Made by a program: the position numbers and the translations under genes. 64,000 bases of DNA, from positions 62,001-126,000 of the forward strand of contig JAFQRW010000006.1 of NCBI GenBank assembly GCA_017409875.1, given 5' to 3'. Origin of the DNA: Clostridia bacterium. GTDB lineage: Bacteria; Bacillota; Clostridia; RGIG6154. The notes below the pieces were generated by a model. The model worked only from the letters and a program-made list of their open reading frames with translations. It was not told where the DNA came from and ran no database searches. This document shows, piece after piece, positions 24,473 through 32,565 of the stretch (positions are counted from its first letter, which is position 1; each line of letters starts with the position of its first letter).

Positions 24473-25060
24473 GTAAAATTAGGTGGTGCAGTATTCTAGT
24501 CAGATTTTTTCATTCCCAGGACGGGCCTAAAAATCCGTTGAAGGGCACATCGATGAAGTTTCTGGTGGCGGCTTTCGACGCCCAGTCGAGGGTTGGTGCT
24601 GGGAGTTAAGGATTAAGGGCGGTCGGCAATGGCATGCAGAATTCGACCCTTTTTCCGTGGAGACCTATACTTGTGCCGTATTGACCTGTGGTCTGTGAAG
24701 ACCCGGGTTAAAAAGGTACGACTTAGGATTAAACCTGCGTTGCGGTCTTTTGGGCTGTGCGCAGAGTAGCCTGCCTTGAGCGGCTGTGGTGGATTGCAAG
24801 ATCAGGTTTTGCTTGGTTGGCCGATCGAGCAGGACTATTGCTTCATGAAACCACATTTGCAAAAGAGGCTAAGATTGATTAAATCTGTTGAGGAAATCTC
24901 CTAGACTGTTGGAAACAGATACATTAAGGATTGGAGTGCGGACTAAGTGGCAATCGGGTACAAGGTTGAGCAATCGCCTTGGCTGGTCTTTAAAGGGAAA
25001 CCGCTCATATTGGCGACGAGTGAGCAGACCGGCGGGAAAGCCAACCCGACCTAAGCCGTA
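24473..25060 (+). ncRNA. ole: OLE RNA (ornate, large, extremophilic RNA)
   Basis: About 590 bases with no convincing reading frame, much richer in G and C than the genes around it and full of pairing segments, for example GCTCA/TGAGC and GGTCT/AGACC near the 3' end, CCCAG/CTGGG near the 5' end, and GGCG/CGCC inside. Its position directly before a small membrane protein and dxs-tlyA-nadK-argR-recN matches the published context of OLE RNA, whose length is about 600 bases. OLE RNA binds OapA at the membrane and OapB, and in Bacillus halodurans affects ethanol, cold and Mg2+ tolerance. Ends are estimated from the promoter and the last helix. A covariance-model search would decide it. Confidence 0.85.
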
Positions 25061-25114
25061 AATTTTACTTTGTGTATTGCCCCTATATTTACAATTATTC
25101 AGGAGATAGTAAAA

Positions 25115-25678
25115 TTGAAAAAGAAAATCAAATTTAAATCAGGTAAGAAAAAGATAAGCTTTAAATATGTGTTTACCATTTCTTTTACCACGCTCATAAT
25201 TGCTATTTTAATGCGCGCTGTAAGCGATGTTCTTCTTGAAAACATAGTTCTTGCATACAGCTATTTTATTTTAATGGCAATAATTCTTATTGGTATCATT
25301 TTTGATATTGTTGGCGTTGCGGTTACATCGAGTGATGATACTAAATTTCACGCAATGGCTGCCGATAAGGTGTATGGCGCAAAAGAAAGCATTATGCTTA
25401 TTAAAAATGCAGAAAAAGTATCAAGCATTTGCAATGACGTAATAGGTGACGTGTGCGGCATCATAAGCGGTGCGGTTTCAACATGGATTGTGGCACAGCT
25501 TTTGATAAATGGTTTTAATAATGGAAAAGAGTGGCTTGCTCTTGCGATGACGGGAGTTGTTTCGGCACTTACTGTTGGCGGCAAAGCGCTTGGAAAGTTT
25601 TTTGCAATCAATTTTAACTGCAATATTGTATATATGGCAGGAAAAACTATAAGATTTTTTAAATTCCGTAAAGATTGA
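25115..25678 (+). CDS. oapA: OLE-associated membrane protein OapA
   Basis: 187 residues from TTG 25115, chosen because AGGAGA at 25101 fits it; an upstream in-frame TTG at 25070 has no such site and abuts the RNA. A very basic N-terminus (KKKIKFKSGKKK) suited to RNA contact precedes about four membrane helices (near 18-38, 45-68, 118-138, 145-165), with a conserved-looking polar stretch between (NAEKVSSICNDVIGDVCG). OapA is the membrane anchor of the OLE ribonucleoprotein. The gene sits 55 bases after the RNA and 16 bases before dxs, the known arrangement. Identification rests mainly on context, length and topology. Confidence 0.8.
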   Translation: MKKKIKFKSGKKKISFKYVFTISFTTLIIAILMRAVSDVLLENIVLAYSYFILMAIILIGIIFDIVGVAVTSSDDTKFHAMAADKVYGAKESIMLIKNAEKVSSICNDVIGDVCGIISGAVSTWIVAQLLINGFNNGKEWLALAMTGVVSALTVGGKALGKFFAINFNCNIVYMAGKTIRFFKFRKD

Positions 25679-25694
25679 TTTTAGGAGGCAGGTT

Positions 25695-27509
25695 ATGGGC
25701 ATTATTGACAGTGTTAATTCGCCAAAAGACGTAAAAAAACTTAATAATGCCGAACTTAAGCGTTTAGCAGGCGAAATAAGAGAGCTTGTAATACAATCAG
25801 TCGCAAAAAACGGGGGACACTTGGCTTCTAACTTAGGCATTGTTGAAATTACACTTGCGCTTTTTAAAGTGTTTGACTTGCCTGAAGATAAAATTGTGTA
25901 TGACGTTGGTCACCAGTGCTATGTTCATAAAATTTTGACAGGCAGAAAAGACCAAATGCATACTTTAAGAACCTATAATGGTTTGGCGGGTTTCCCAAAA
26001 ATTCAGGAAAGCGAATATGATGCTTTCAACACGGGACACTCGGGAAACTCTGTATCTGTTGCAATGGCAATGGCAGAAGCTAACAGACTTAATAAAAAAG
26101 ATGCGTTTGCGATAGCAGTGATTGGTGATGGCTCACTTTCAAACGGATTAGCATTTGAGGGGCTTAACAATGCAGGAAGAGAAAAATCAAATCTTGTTGT
26201 TATTTTAAACGATAACGAGATGAGCATATCAAAAAATGTGGGAAGTTTAAGCAACTATCTGAGTATGCTTAGAACTGCACCTAAATATTCAGGTTTAAAA
26301 AAGAAAATTCAAGACGGTCTGGGACAAATGAAAGGCTTAGGAACAGGTATTACAAAAGCCCTTTCTGTTACAAAGGACGGTTTTAAACATCTTTTAATTC
26401 CGGGTACGGTTTTTGAGGCACTGGGATTTACTTATGTCGGACCTATTGACGGGCATGATATTGATCTTTTGACCACGGTGCTTGAACACATTAAGACAAT
26501 TAACAAACCCGTTTTAGTTCATACAATCACTAAAAAGGGCAAGGGATATGGATTTGCCGAAAATAACCCGGCGGCATATCATGGAACAGGTGCGTTTGAT
26601 GTAAAAAAACCACTGTTTCTAGAACAAAAAAAAGATTCTTATGCGTATGCACTTGACGAAACATTGTGCCAGCAAGCAGAAAAAAACAGTGATATAGTTG
26701 GAATTTGTGCTGCGATGGAGCATGCGGTGGGAATGAGCAAATTCCATAAAAATTTCCCAGACAGATTTTACGATGCGGGAATTTGTGAAGGACATGCTGT
26801 GACCTTTGCAGCAGGAATGGCAGCATCAGGGAAAATACCGATAGTTGCAATTTATTCAACATTTATGCAAAGAGCTTATGATAATATAGTAACAGATGTT
26901 GCACTTACAAATCAGCATGTTATCTTTTGCATGGACAGGGCAGGTCTTTCGGGAGAGGATGGCGAAACACATCACGGTATTTTTGATGTCCCGTTTATGC
27001 TTCACATCCCGAATATGACAGTTTTAACACCCAGAAGTCCGGAGGTTTTAAAGCTTGCACTTGAAACTGCCATTAATGATATTAAAGGTCCGGTTGCTAT
27101 AAGATATCCAAAATCAGGAATGTGCACACTGCCTGCGCCTGATGATATTTTTAAAGCTGAGCTTTTGCGTGAGGGTGAAAAAGTAACAGTTATTACAATG
27201 TCTAAAATGACTGAGGTTGTAAAAGACATTGAGTTTGACGGCGACCACATAAATTTAAATTCTATAAAACCCATTGATAAAGATACAATTATTAAATCTG
27301 CACTTAAAACAAAAAGAGTTATTACCGTTGAGGATAATATTATAAAAGGCGGTATGGGCGAATTGGTTGAAGATGTTTTAAGAGGGCTTGACATTTCCGT
27401 AATAAAGCTTGGAATTGATGATAAATATGTCACCCACGGCAAAGTAAATCAGCTTTTGGAAGAATTAGGTCTAAGCGCACAGGATATTAAAAAGGTGATT
27501 TTACAATGA
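25695..27509 (+). CDS. dxs: 1-deoxy-D-xylulose-5-phosphate synthase
   Basis: 604 residues. It joins pyruvate and glyceraldehyde-3-phosphate using thiamine diphosphate, the first step of the MEP isoprenoid pathway. Visible motifs are HLASNLGIVE, FNTGHSGNSVS, the ThDP-binding GDGSLSNG...NNAG...NDNEMSIS, and DRAGLSGEDGETHHG. Two motif positions differ from the textbook family (GHSGNS where GHSST is usual; SLSNG where ALTGG is usual), but the cofactor-binding residues are kept. GGAGG precedes ATG 25695. Its last four bases overlap the tlyA start, so the two are translationally coupled. Transcription likely comes from the OLE promoter. Confidence 0.95.
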   Translation: MGIIDSVNSPKDVKKLNNAELKRLAGEIRELVIQSVAKNGGHLASNLGIVEITLALFKVFDLPEDKIVYDVGHQCYVHKILTGRKDQMHTLRTYNGLAGFPKIQESEYDAFNTGHSGNSVSVAMAMAEANRLNKKDAFAIAVIGDGSLSNGLAFEGLNNAGREKSNLVVILNDNEMSISKNVGSLSNYLSMLRTAPKYSGLKKKIQDGLGQMKGLGTGITKALSVTKDGFKHLLIPGTVFEALGFTYVGPIDGHDIDLLTTVLEHIKTINKPVLVHTITKKGKGYGFAENNPAAYHGTGAFDVKKPLFLEQKKDSYAYALDETLCQQAEKNSDIVGICAAMEHAVGMSKFHKNFPDRFYDAGICEGHAVTFAAGMAASGKIPIVAIYSTFMQRAYDNIVTDVALTNQHVIFCMDRAGLSGEDGETHHGIFDVPFMLHIPNMTVLTPRSPEVLKLALETAINDIKGPVAIRYPKSGMCTLPAPDDIFKAELLREGEKVTVITMSKMTEVVKDIEFDGDHINLNSIKPIDKDTIIKSALKTKRVITVEDNIIKGGMGELVEDVLRGLDISVIKLGIDDKYVTHGKVNQLLEELGLSAQDIKKVILQ

Positions 27510-28303
27510 AAACAAGACTCGATATATATCTTTTTGAAAAAGGATTTGCCGAAAGCAGAGAAAAAGCCAAAAGTATTATTATGAGCGGAAATGTTTATGT
27601 CAATAATCAAAAAGCCGACAAAGCAGGCTTTACCGTAAATGATACTGATACAGTTGAAGTAAGAGGAAAACAAAATCCTTATGTTAGCAGGGGCGGACTT
27701 AAGCTTGAAAAGGCGATGAAGGTTTTTGATATCAGTTTAGACGGCAAGGTGTGCATGGATATTGGCGCATCAACCGGCGGTTTTACCGATTGTATGCTTC
27801 AAAATAAAGCACGTAAGGTTTTTTCAGTTGATGTGGGCTATGGTCAGCTTGCATGGAAATTAAGATGCGACGAAAGAGTCGTTAATATGGAAAGAACCAA
27901 TATAAGAAATGTTACCAAAGAGCAAATCGGAGAGGAAATTGATTTTGCATCTGTTGATGTTTCTTTTATATCTTTAAAACACGTTTTGCCTGTTGCAAAA
28001 AAAATTCTGGCTGAAAGCGGAGAAATGGTATGTTTAATTAAACCTCAGTTTGAGGCAGGAAGAGAAAAGGTTGGCAAAAAAGGCGTTGTGAGGGATATTA
28101 ATGTTCATTATGAGGTAGTGGAAAATATTATTTCTCTTGCAAAAAGTGAAGGCTTTTTTGTTGCAGCACTTGACTATTCTCCCATAAAAGGTCCTGAGGG
28201 GAATATTGAGTATATAATCCACTTAAAAACGGTTGAAACAGGCAGTGATATTGATATTAAAAAAGTAGTTGATTTAAGCCACGAAAATTTGGCAGCTCTT
28301 TAA
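27506..28303 (+). CDS. tlyA: TlyA-family rRNA 2'-O-methyltransferase
   Basis: 265 residues. An N-terminal S4 RNA-binding domain (about 1-60, RLDIYLFEKGFAESREKAK) is followed by an FtsJ-type methyltransferase with the SAM motif DIGASTGGFTDCM near residue 88 and SVDVSFISLKHVLP. TlyA methylates 16S and 23S rRNA and was once called a hemolysin. ATG 27506 overlaps the dxs stop. The gene is a fixed member of the dxs-tlyA-nadK-argR-recN string that marks OLE loci. Confidence 0.93.
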   Translation: MKTRLDIYLFEKGFAESREKAKSIIMSGNVYVNNQKADKAGFTVNDTDTVEVRGKQNPYVSRGGLKLEKAMKVFDISLDGKVCMDIGASTGGFTDCMLQNKARKVFSVDVGYGQLAWKLRCDERVVNMERTNIRNVTKEQIGEEIDFASVDVSFISLKHVLPVAKKILAESGEMVCLIKPQFEAGREKVGKKGVVRDINVHYEVVENIISLAKSEGFFVAALDYSPIKGPEGNIEYIIHLKTVETGSDIDIKKVVDLSHENLAAL

Positions 28304-28319
28304 AAGAGGAGTTTTAATT

Positions 28320-29165
28320 ATGAAAAGAATTGCTTTGATTACAAACTTAACTCGTGACAAAGATTTAACACACACAAAAAATGTTGCAAAAAGTCTTTGT
28401 GAATTTGGTGCGCAAATTTTTACAAACACCAAAGATGTAGAAAACACAATATATGTTGAAAATCTTGATGCGGCATTTTTAAATGCAGATTTGGCTGTTG
28501 TTTTAGGAGGAGACGGTACACTTCTTGGTGCATCTAAATATGCCGTCAAATATGATGTGCCCGTGTTAGGTTACAACATCGGCAATCTTGGTTTTCTGGT
28601 AGAGCTTGAAAAAGATGAAAAGAGTGAGTTTTCAAGAGTATTTTCGGGTGAATACAAAGTTGAAAATAAAATGACGCTTTGTGCTGAGGTGATAAGAGAC
28701 GGCAAACAAGTTTTTAAAGCCCTGGCTTTAAATGATGTTGTGGTCTCACGCGGGGCAATTCCTAAAATAACGCATTTAAGGCTTGATGTTGATGATAGCC
28801 TGGTAAGTGAGTATTATGCAGACGGACTTATTGTTGCAACACCTACGGGGTCTACTGCGTATTCTTTGTCAGCAGGAGGACCTGTTGTGGCACCGGACCT
28901 TGACGTTATGATAATCACCCCGATTTGTGCACATACAATAACCTCACGTCCTATGGTTATCTCAGACAAAAGCAAGGTGGCTGTGAGTGTTGACATTTAT
29001 CACAGCGAGGATGTTGTGGTTATGTGTGACGGTGAGCGTGGAATTGAACTTAAAAGCGGAGATAAAGTTATTGTTACAAAAGAGCAAAGGGCGGCAAAGT
29101 TTATAAGATTTGGAAAAAGAAGCTTTTTTGATGTACTTTATAAAAAGCTTTCAGAGAGAAAGTAA
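28320..29165 (+). CDS. nadK: NAD kinase
   Basis: 281 residues. It phosphorylates NAD to NADP in the cytoplasm. The family motif VVLGGDGTLLGA is at about residues 60-71, followed by NIGNLGFLVELE and ATPTGSTAYSLSAGGP, which bind the nucleotide. ATG 28320 has AGAGGAG upstream. It lies 16 bases after tlyA and before argR in the same operon. Confidence 0.95.
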   Translation: MKRIALITNLTRDKDLTHTKNVAKSLCEFGAQIFTNTKDVENTIYVENLDAAFLNADLAVVLGGDGTLLGASKYAVKYDVPVLGYNIGNLGFLVELEKDEKSEFSRVFSGEYKVENKMTLCAEVIRDGKQVFKALALNDVVVSRGAIPKITHLRLDVDDSLVSEYYADGLIVATPTGSTAYSLSAGGPVVAPDLDVMIITPICAHTITSRPMVISDKSKVAVSVDIYHSEDVVVMCDGERGIELKSGDKVIVTKEQRAAKFIRFGKRSFFDVLYKKLSERK

Positions 29166-29188
29166 TTATGATTTCGGAGGAGTAAAAA

Positions 29189-29644
29189 ATGTCAAAAAAG
29201 AAAAGACATGACGAAATTTTAAGACTTATCAGCGAAAATGTAATAGAAACACAGGGTCAGCTTACTCAGCTTTTGTTAGATGAGGGGTTTGATGTTACTC
29301 AGGCTACTGTTTCAAGAGATATCAAAGAATTAAGATTGGTTAAGGTTTCAGACTATGAAGATAACTACAGATATGCTATGTCACGGTCTGAAAACCAAGC
29401 TTCAATGATGAGCAGAAATATTCAGCTTTTAAAGCATGTGATTTTAAGCGTTGAGAGTGCAAAAAACATTGTTGTAATTAAAACTTTAGCAGGCTCTGCG
29501 CAAGGATGTGCAAGCGCATTAGAGTCTATGAATTTTGAAAAAATTGTTGGTGTAATTGCAGGTGACGACACTATTTTTGCAGTTGTTCCTGATGATTTGG
29601 ACGCAAATAGACTTATCCGTAAAATAGAAGAGGTATTAAAATAA
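29189..29644 (+). CDS. argR: arginine repressor ArgR
   Basis: 151 residues. An N-terminal winged helix (KRHDEILRLISEN, then QATVSRDIKELRLVK) binds DNA, and the C-terminal half carries GVIAGDDTIFAVV, the arginine-binding hexamer domain. It represses arginine synthesis and activates catabolism when arginine is bound. CGGAGGAG precedes ATG 29189. Its stop overlaps the recN start. No ARG box was searched for in the window. Confidence 0.94.
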   Translation: MSKKKRHDEILRLISENVIETQGQLTQLLLDEGFDVTQATVSRDIKELRLVKVSDYEDNYRYAMSRSENQASMMSRNIQLLKHVILSVESAKNIVVIKTLAGSAQGCASALESMNFEKIVGVIAGDDTIFAVVPDDLDANRLIRKIEEVLK

Positions 29645-31317
29645 TGCTTGGTCATTTACACATTGAAAACATAGCCATTATGGATAATGTAAGTGTTACA
29701 CTTGAAAACGGCTTTCTTGCACTGACTGGTCAAACCGGAGCAGGAAAGTCTATTATCATTGACTCTATCAACCTTTTAACAGGCGAAAGAAGCTCAAGAG
29801 AGCTCGTCAAAAGCGGTAAGGATAAAGCCTTTGTTGAAGGTGTGATATACACTGATAATAAAGAAGTTTTTGAGATTTTAGCTGACAGCGGAATTGAGGC
29901 TAACGCTACAGACCCAATTATTTTAAGCAGAGAAATAACGAAAGACGGAAGAAGCACTGTAAGAATTAACGGAAGAATTACCACTACCCACCTTTTAAAA
30001 GAGGTGTGTTCTAAAATTATAAATATTCACGGTCAAAATGATAATCAAAGCATTTTGGATACAAAGTTTCACGGACTGTTTTTGGACAGCTTTGCAGGTC
30101 TTGAAAATGAAATTGAAGATTACAAGAAAGTTTATGATGAATTTAAGCAAACTGAAAACCTTTTAAAACAGACAGATGAAAATGAAGAACAAAAAGCACA
30201 AAGAAAAGATTTCTTGGAATTTCAGATAAATGAAATTGAACAGGCAGAACTTACAGTAGGAGAAGACGAAGAGCTATTAACCCAAAGACAACGTTTTTTA
30301 AACAATGAAAAATTTGAAGAAAGCATCAATAAAAGCTATTACTCGTTAGCAGGAGATAATGATTTTGAAGGTGCGTGTTCTTTGGTGAATTCTGCACAAA
30401 AGGGTTTAGAGGAACTTTCGCGTTTTGAACCCAAAGCAGAAGAAATACTTAATCGGATTATAGAAGTAAAATGCGAATTGGAAGACATTAAAGAGACAGT
30501 TTACGACCTTAAAAACGATGATGAGTATTCTGAGATTGATATAAACTACGTTGAGTCAAGAATAGATGTTATAAACCGCTTAAAGCGTAAATTCGGCGGA
30601 GAAATAGAAGATATTTTAGCAAAAAAAGATGAACTTGAGACAGAGCTTAATTCAATAGAAAACAGCGATGCAAACAAGAAAATGCTAAAAGAAAAATTAG
30701 AGTTGTTAGAGCTTGATTTAACAAAAAGAGCGGTAAAAATCGAAGCTGCAAGAAAATCGGCGGCTGAAAAACTGAAAAAAGAAGTTTCGTATCAGCTTAA
30801 AGACCTGGAAATGGAAAAGGTTGAATTTGACACCCAGATAAAAAGATGTGAGCCGGGTATGCGGGGATTTAACGAAGTTCAGTTTTTAATTTCCACCAAT
30901 CCGGGCGAGCCTTTAAAGCCGCTTAACAAAATTGCGTCAGGCGGTGAGCTTTCAAGAATTATTTTAGCGCTTAAAGTGGTGCTTTCAAGTAAGGACAGCG
31001 TTTCGACCATGATTTTTGACGAGGTTGATGTTGGAGTTGGTGGCAGTGCTGCTCAAAAAATTGCAGAAAAGCTTAAAAGCATATCAAAAGACCGTCAGGT
31101 AATTGTTATAACGCATTTGGCTCAAATCGCAAGTTTTGCAGACCACCACTATCTTATTTCAAAAAACTCTGAAAACGGTAATACGTATTCTGAAATAAAC
31201 CTTTTAAACGAAAATGAAAGAATAGATGAAATTGCAAGAATTATGAGTGGCAGCGTGATAACACAGAGTGCTAAAAATACGGCAATCGAGATGATTAAAA
31301 TTGCAAAAGAGTTTTAA
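29644..31317 (+). CDS. recN: DNA repair protein RecN
   Basis: 557 residues, the usual length. SMC-like ATPase: N-terminal Walker A GQTGAGKSIIID near residue 33, a long coiled coil with high Glu and Lys content (about 160-380), and C-terminal SGGELSRIILALK with Walker B STMIFDEVDVGVGG. RecN acts early in double-strand break repair. ATG 29644 overlaps the argR stop (TAATG). Confidence 0.95.
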   Translation: MLGHLHIENIAIMDNVSVTLENGFLALTGQTGAGKSIIIDSINLLTGERSSRELVKSGKDKAFVEGVIYTDNKEVFEILADSGIEANATDPIILSREITKDGRSTVRINGRITTTHLLKEVCSKIINIHGQNDNQSILDTKFHGLFLDSFAGLENEIEDYKKVYDEFKQTENLLKQTDENEEQKAQRKDFLEFQINEIEQAELTVGEDEELLTQRQRFLNNEKFEESINKSYYSLAGDNDFEGACSLVNSAQKGLEELSRFEPKAEEILNRIIEVKCELEDIKETVYDLKNDDEYSEIDINYVESRIDVINRLKRKFGGEIEDILAKKDELETELNSIENSDANKKMLKEKLELLELDLTKRAVKIEAARKSAAEKLKKEVSYQLKDLEMEKVEFDTQIKRCEPGMRGFNEVQFLISTNPGEPLKPLNKIASGGELSRIILALKVVLSSKDSVSTMIFDEVDVGVGGSAAQKIAEKLKSISKDRQVIVITHLAQIASFADHHYLISKNSENGNTYSEINLLNENERIDEIARIMSGSVITQSAKNTAIEMIKIAKEF

Positions 31318-31326
31318 AGGAGATTT

Positions 31327-31731
31327 ATGGAAAAGGCATTTGGCAAGGTTGAAAGCATATCAGGCGATATCGCAGAGGTTTTAATTCAGCGTGGTACAAT
31401 GTGCGGAGAAAACTGCTCATCATGTGGTATGTGCGAAAAAGGTAAATCTAAAATAAAGGCTAAAAATACTATAGGTGCTAAAATAGGAGATAATGTGGTT
31501 TTGAGCACAACTGTTTCTAAGGGGTTAAAGGCGGCAATGCTTGTTTACGGCGTGCCTGTGATTATTTTGGTTGTATCGACGATGCTCTTTTTAAATGCAG
31601 GCTTTTCTGAGGGGAAAGCAGTTATATTTTCACTTTTAATTATGGCTGTGTGGTTTTTGGTAGTATTTGCTGCAGAAAAAGCAGGTCTGTTTAAAAAGCA
31701 TATTTTAGCTCAAATAACTGAAATATTGTAA
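31327..31731 (+). CDS. RseC/SoxR-reducing-system-like membrane protein
   Basis: 134 residues. An N-terminal beta-rich domain carries a four-cysteine cluster (CGENCSSCGMC) and is followed by two membrane helices and a short cytoplasmic tail, the RseC/MucC family plan. Relatives occur with Rnf complexes and with SoxR reduction, so electron transfer is possible. AAAGGAG precedes ATG 31327. It is the last gene of the dxs-recN operon and is followed directly by a terminator. No rnf genes are in the window. Confidence 0.75.
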   Translation: MEKAFGKVESISGDIAEVLIQRGTMCGENCSSCGMCEKGKSKIKAKNTIGAKIGDNVVLSTTVSKGLKAAMLVYGVPVIILVVSTMLFLNAGFSEGKAVIFSLLIMAVWFLVVFAAEKAGLFKKHILAQITEIL

Positions 31732-31757
31732 AAAAGTCAGGAGTTTCCTGACTTTTT
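31731..31757 (+). terminator. rho-independent terminator
   Basis: AAAAAGTCAGGA, loop GTT, and the complementary arm ending in TTTTT, starting at the stop of the RseC-like gene. It closes the OLE-dxs-recN operon. Confidence 0.9.
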
Positions 31758-31816
31758 ATAATAAAATCCAGCTTACCTGTATACAATTAGTATTAGACAG
31801 GAAGGTGGTTAAAAGT

Positions 31817-32395
31817 ATGAACAAAATACTTAAAAAGTGGGAGATAATTGGATTTATCTTTGTGGTGGCACTTGGATCGCTGGGACATTTTTTGTATGAG
31901 TGGACCGGGCAAAATGCTTTGGTAGGCAAATTTTTTGCAGCTAACGAAAGTACCTGGGAGCATTTAAAACTTTTGTTTTTCCCTTATGTGATTTTTATGA
32001 TAATCCAGTGGTTTTGTATTGGCAAAAACTACAAGGGTTTTGCTTTGGCAAAACTAATTGGTGTGCTTTCAGGAATGGCAATGATTGTAATTATTTTTTA
32101 CACATATACAGGCGTAATTGGAACTTCAAACGATTTTTTTAATATTGTGATTTTTGTAGTAAGTTCAGCTTTTGCGTTTTATGTAAGCTTTAGACTTTTA
32201 TCAGGCGGCGGGATGAAAGCAACACTTAAAACCTTTTCTTTAATTACATTTTTGTTGGTTGGGATATTGTTTGTTACGTTTACTGCTAATCCGCCTCAAA
32301 TAAATCTTTTTAAAGACCCTGTAACGGGAAACTACGGCACACAAAATATATCTGACGCAGCAGGTTATGAAAACTATGAAATGAAGCTTTTTTAA
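31817..32395 (+). CDS. membrane protein, DUF6512-like
   Basis: 192 residues with about six membrane helices. The N-terminal part carries LGHFLYEWTGQN...VGKFFAANESTWEHLKLLFFP, a motif I associate with the DUF6512 family of unknown function. ATG 31817 is used because GAAGGTGG lies just upstream; GTG 31805 is inside that site. It stands alone between a terminator and a large hairpin. Function is unknown. Confidence 0.65.
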   Translation: MNKILKKWEIIGFIFVVALGSLGHFLYEWTGQNALVGKFFAANESTWEHLKLLFFPYVIFMIIQWFCIGKNYKGFALAKLIGVLSGMAMIVIIFYTYTGVIGTSNDFFNIVIFVVSSAFAFYVSFRLLSGGGMKATLKTFSLITFLLVGILFVTFTANPPQINLFKDPVTGNYGTQNISDAAGYENYEMKLF

Positions 32396-32434
32396 AATAT
32401 ACAGAAGCATTCAAGAGAAAATTTAATAAGTAAA

Positions 32435-32492
32435 TTAAAGGCTTTTTCACACGATTTCAAATAATGAAATTTTTGTGAAAAAGCCCTTTAAA
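32435..32492. other. long inverted repeat without T tract
   Basis: TTAAAGGCTTTTTCACA pairs with a downstream complementary arm, and an inner ATTTCA/TGAAAT pair extends the stem. Neither strand shows a T run after the stem, so it is not a standard terminator. It lies just upstream of the promoter of the ABC pair. Confidence 0.6.
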
Positions 32493-32505
32493 TTGGTTCA
32501 GATAA

Positions 32506-32534
32506 TTGACTTTACAGCCTCATGGGTGTATAAT
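32506..32534 (+). promoter_or_regulatory. promoter of the ABC exporter pair
   Basis: TTGACT at 32506-32511 and TATAAT at 32529-32534 with 17-base spacing, about 30 bases before the ATG at 32566. Confidence 0.85.
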
Positions 32535-32565
32535 TTTAACATTAATTAATGCATTTGGAGGATAT

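Noticed and set aside
24665-24862. 65-residue minus-strand frame in the OLE region
   Set aside because: It lies within the structured RNA, has no start site and no resemblance to a protein.
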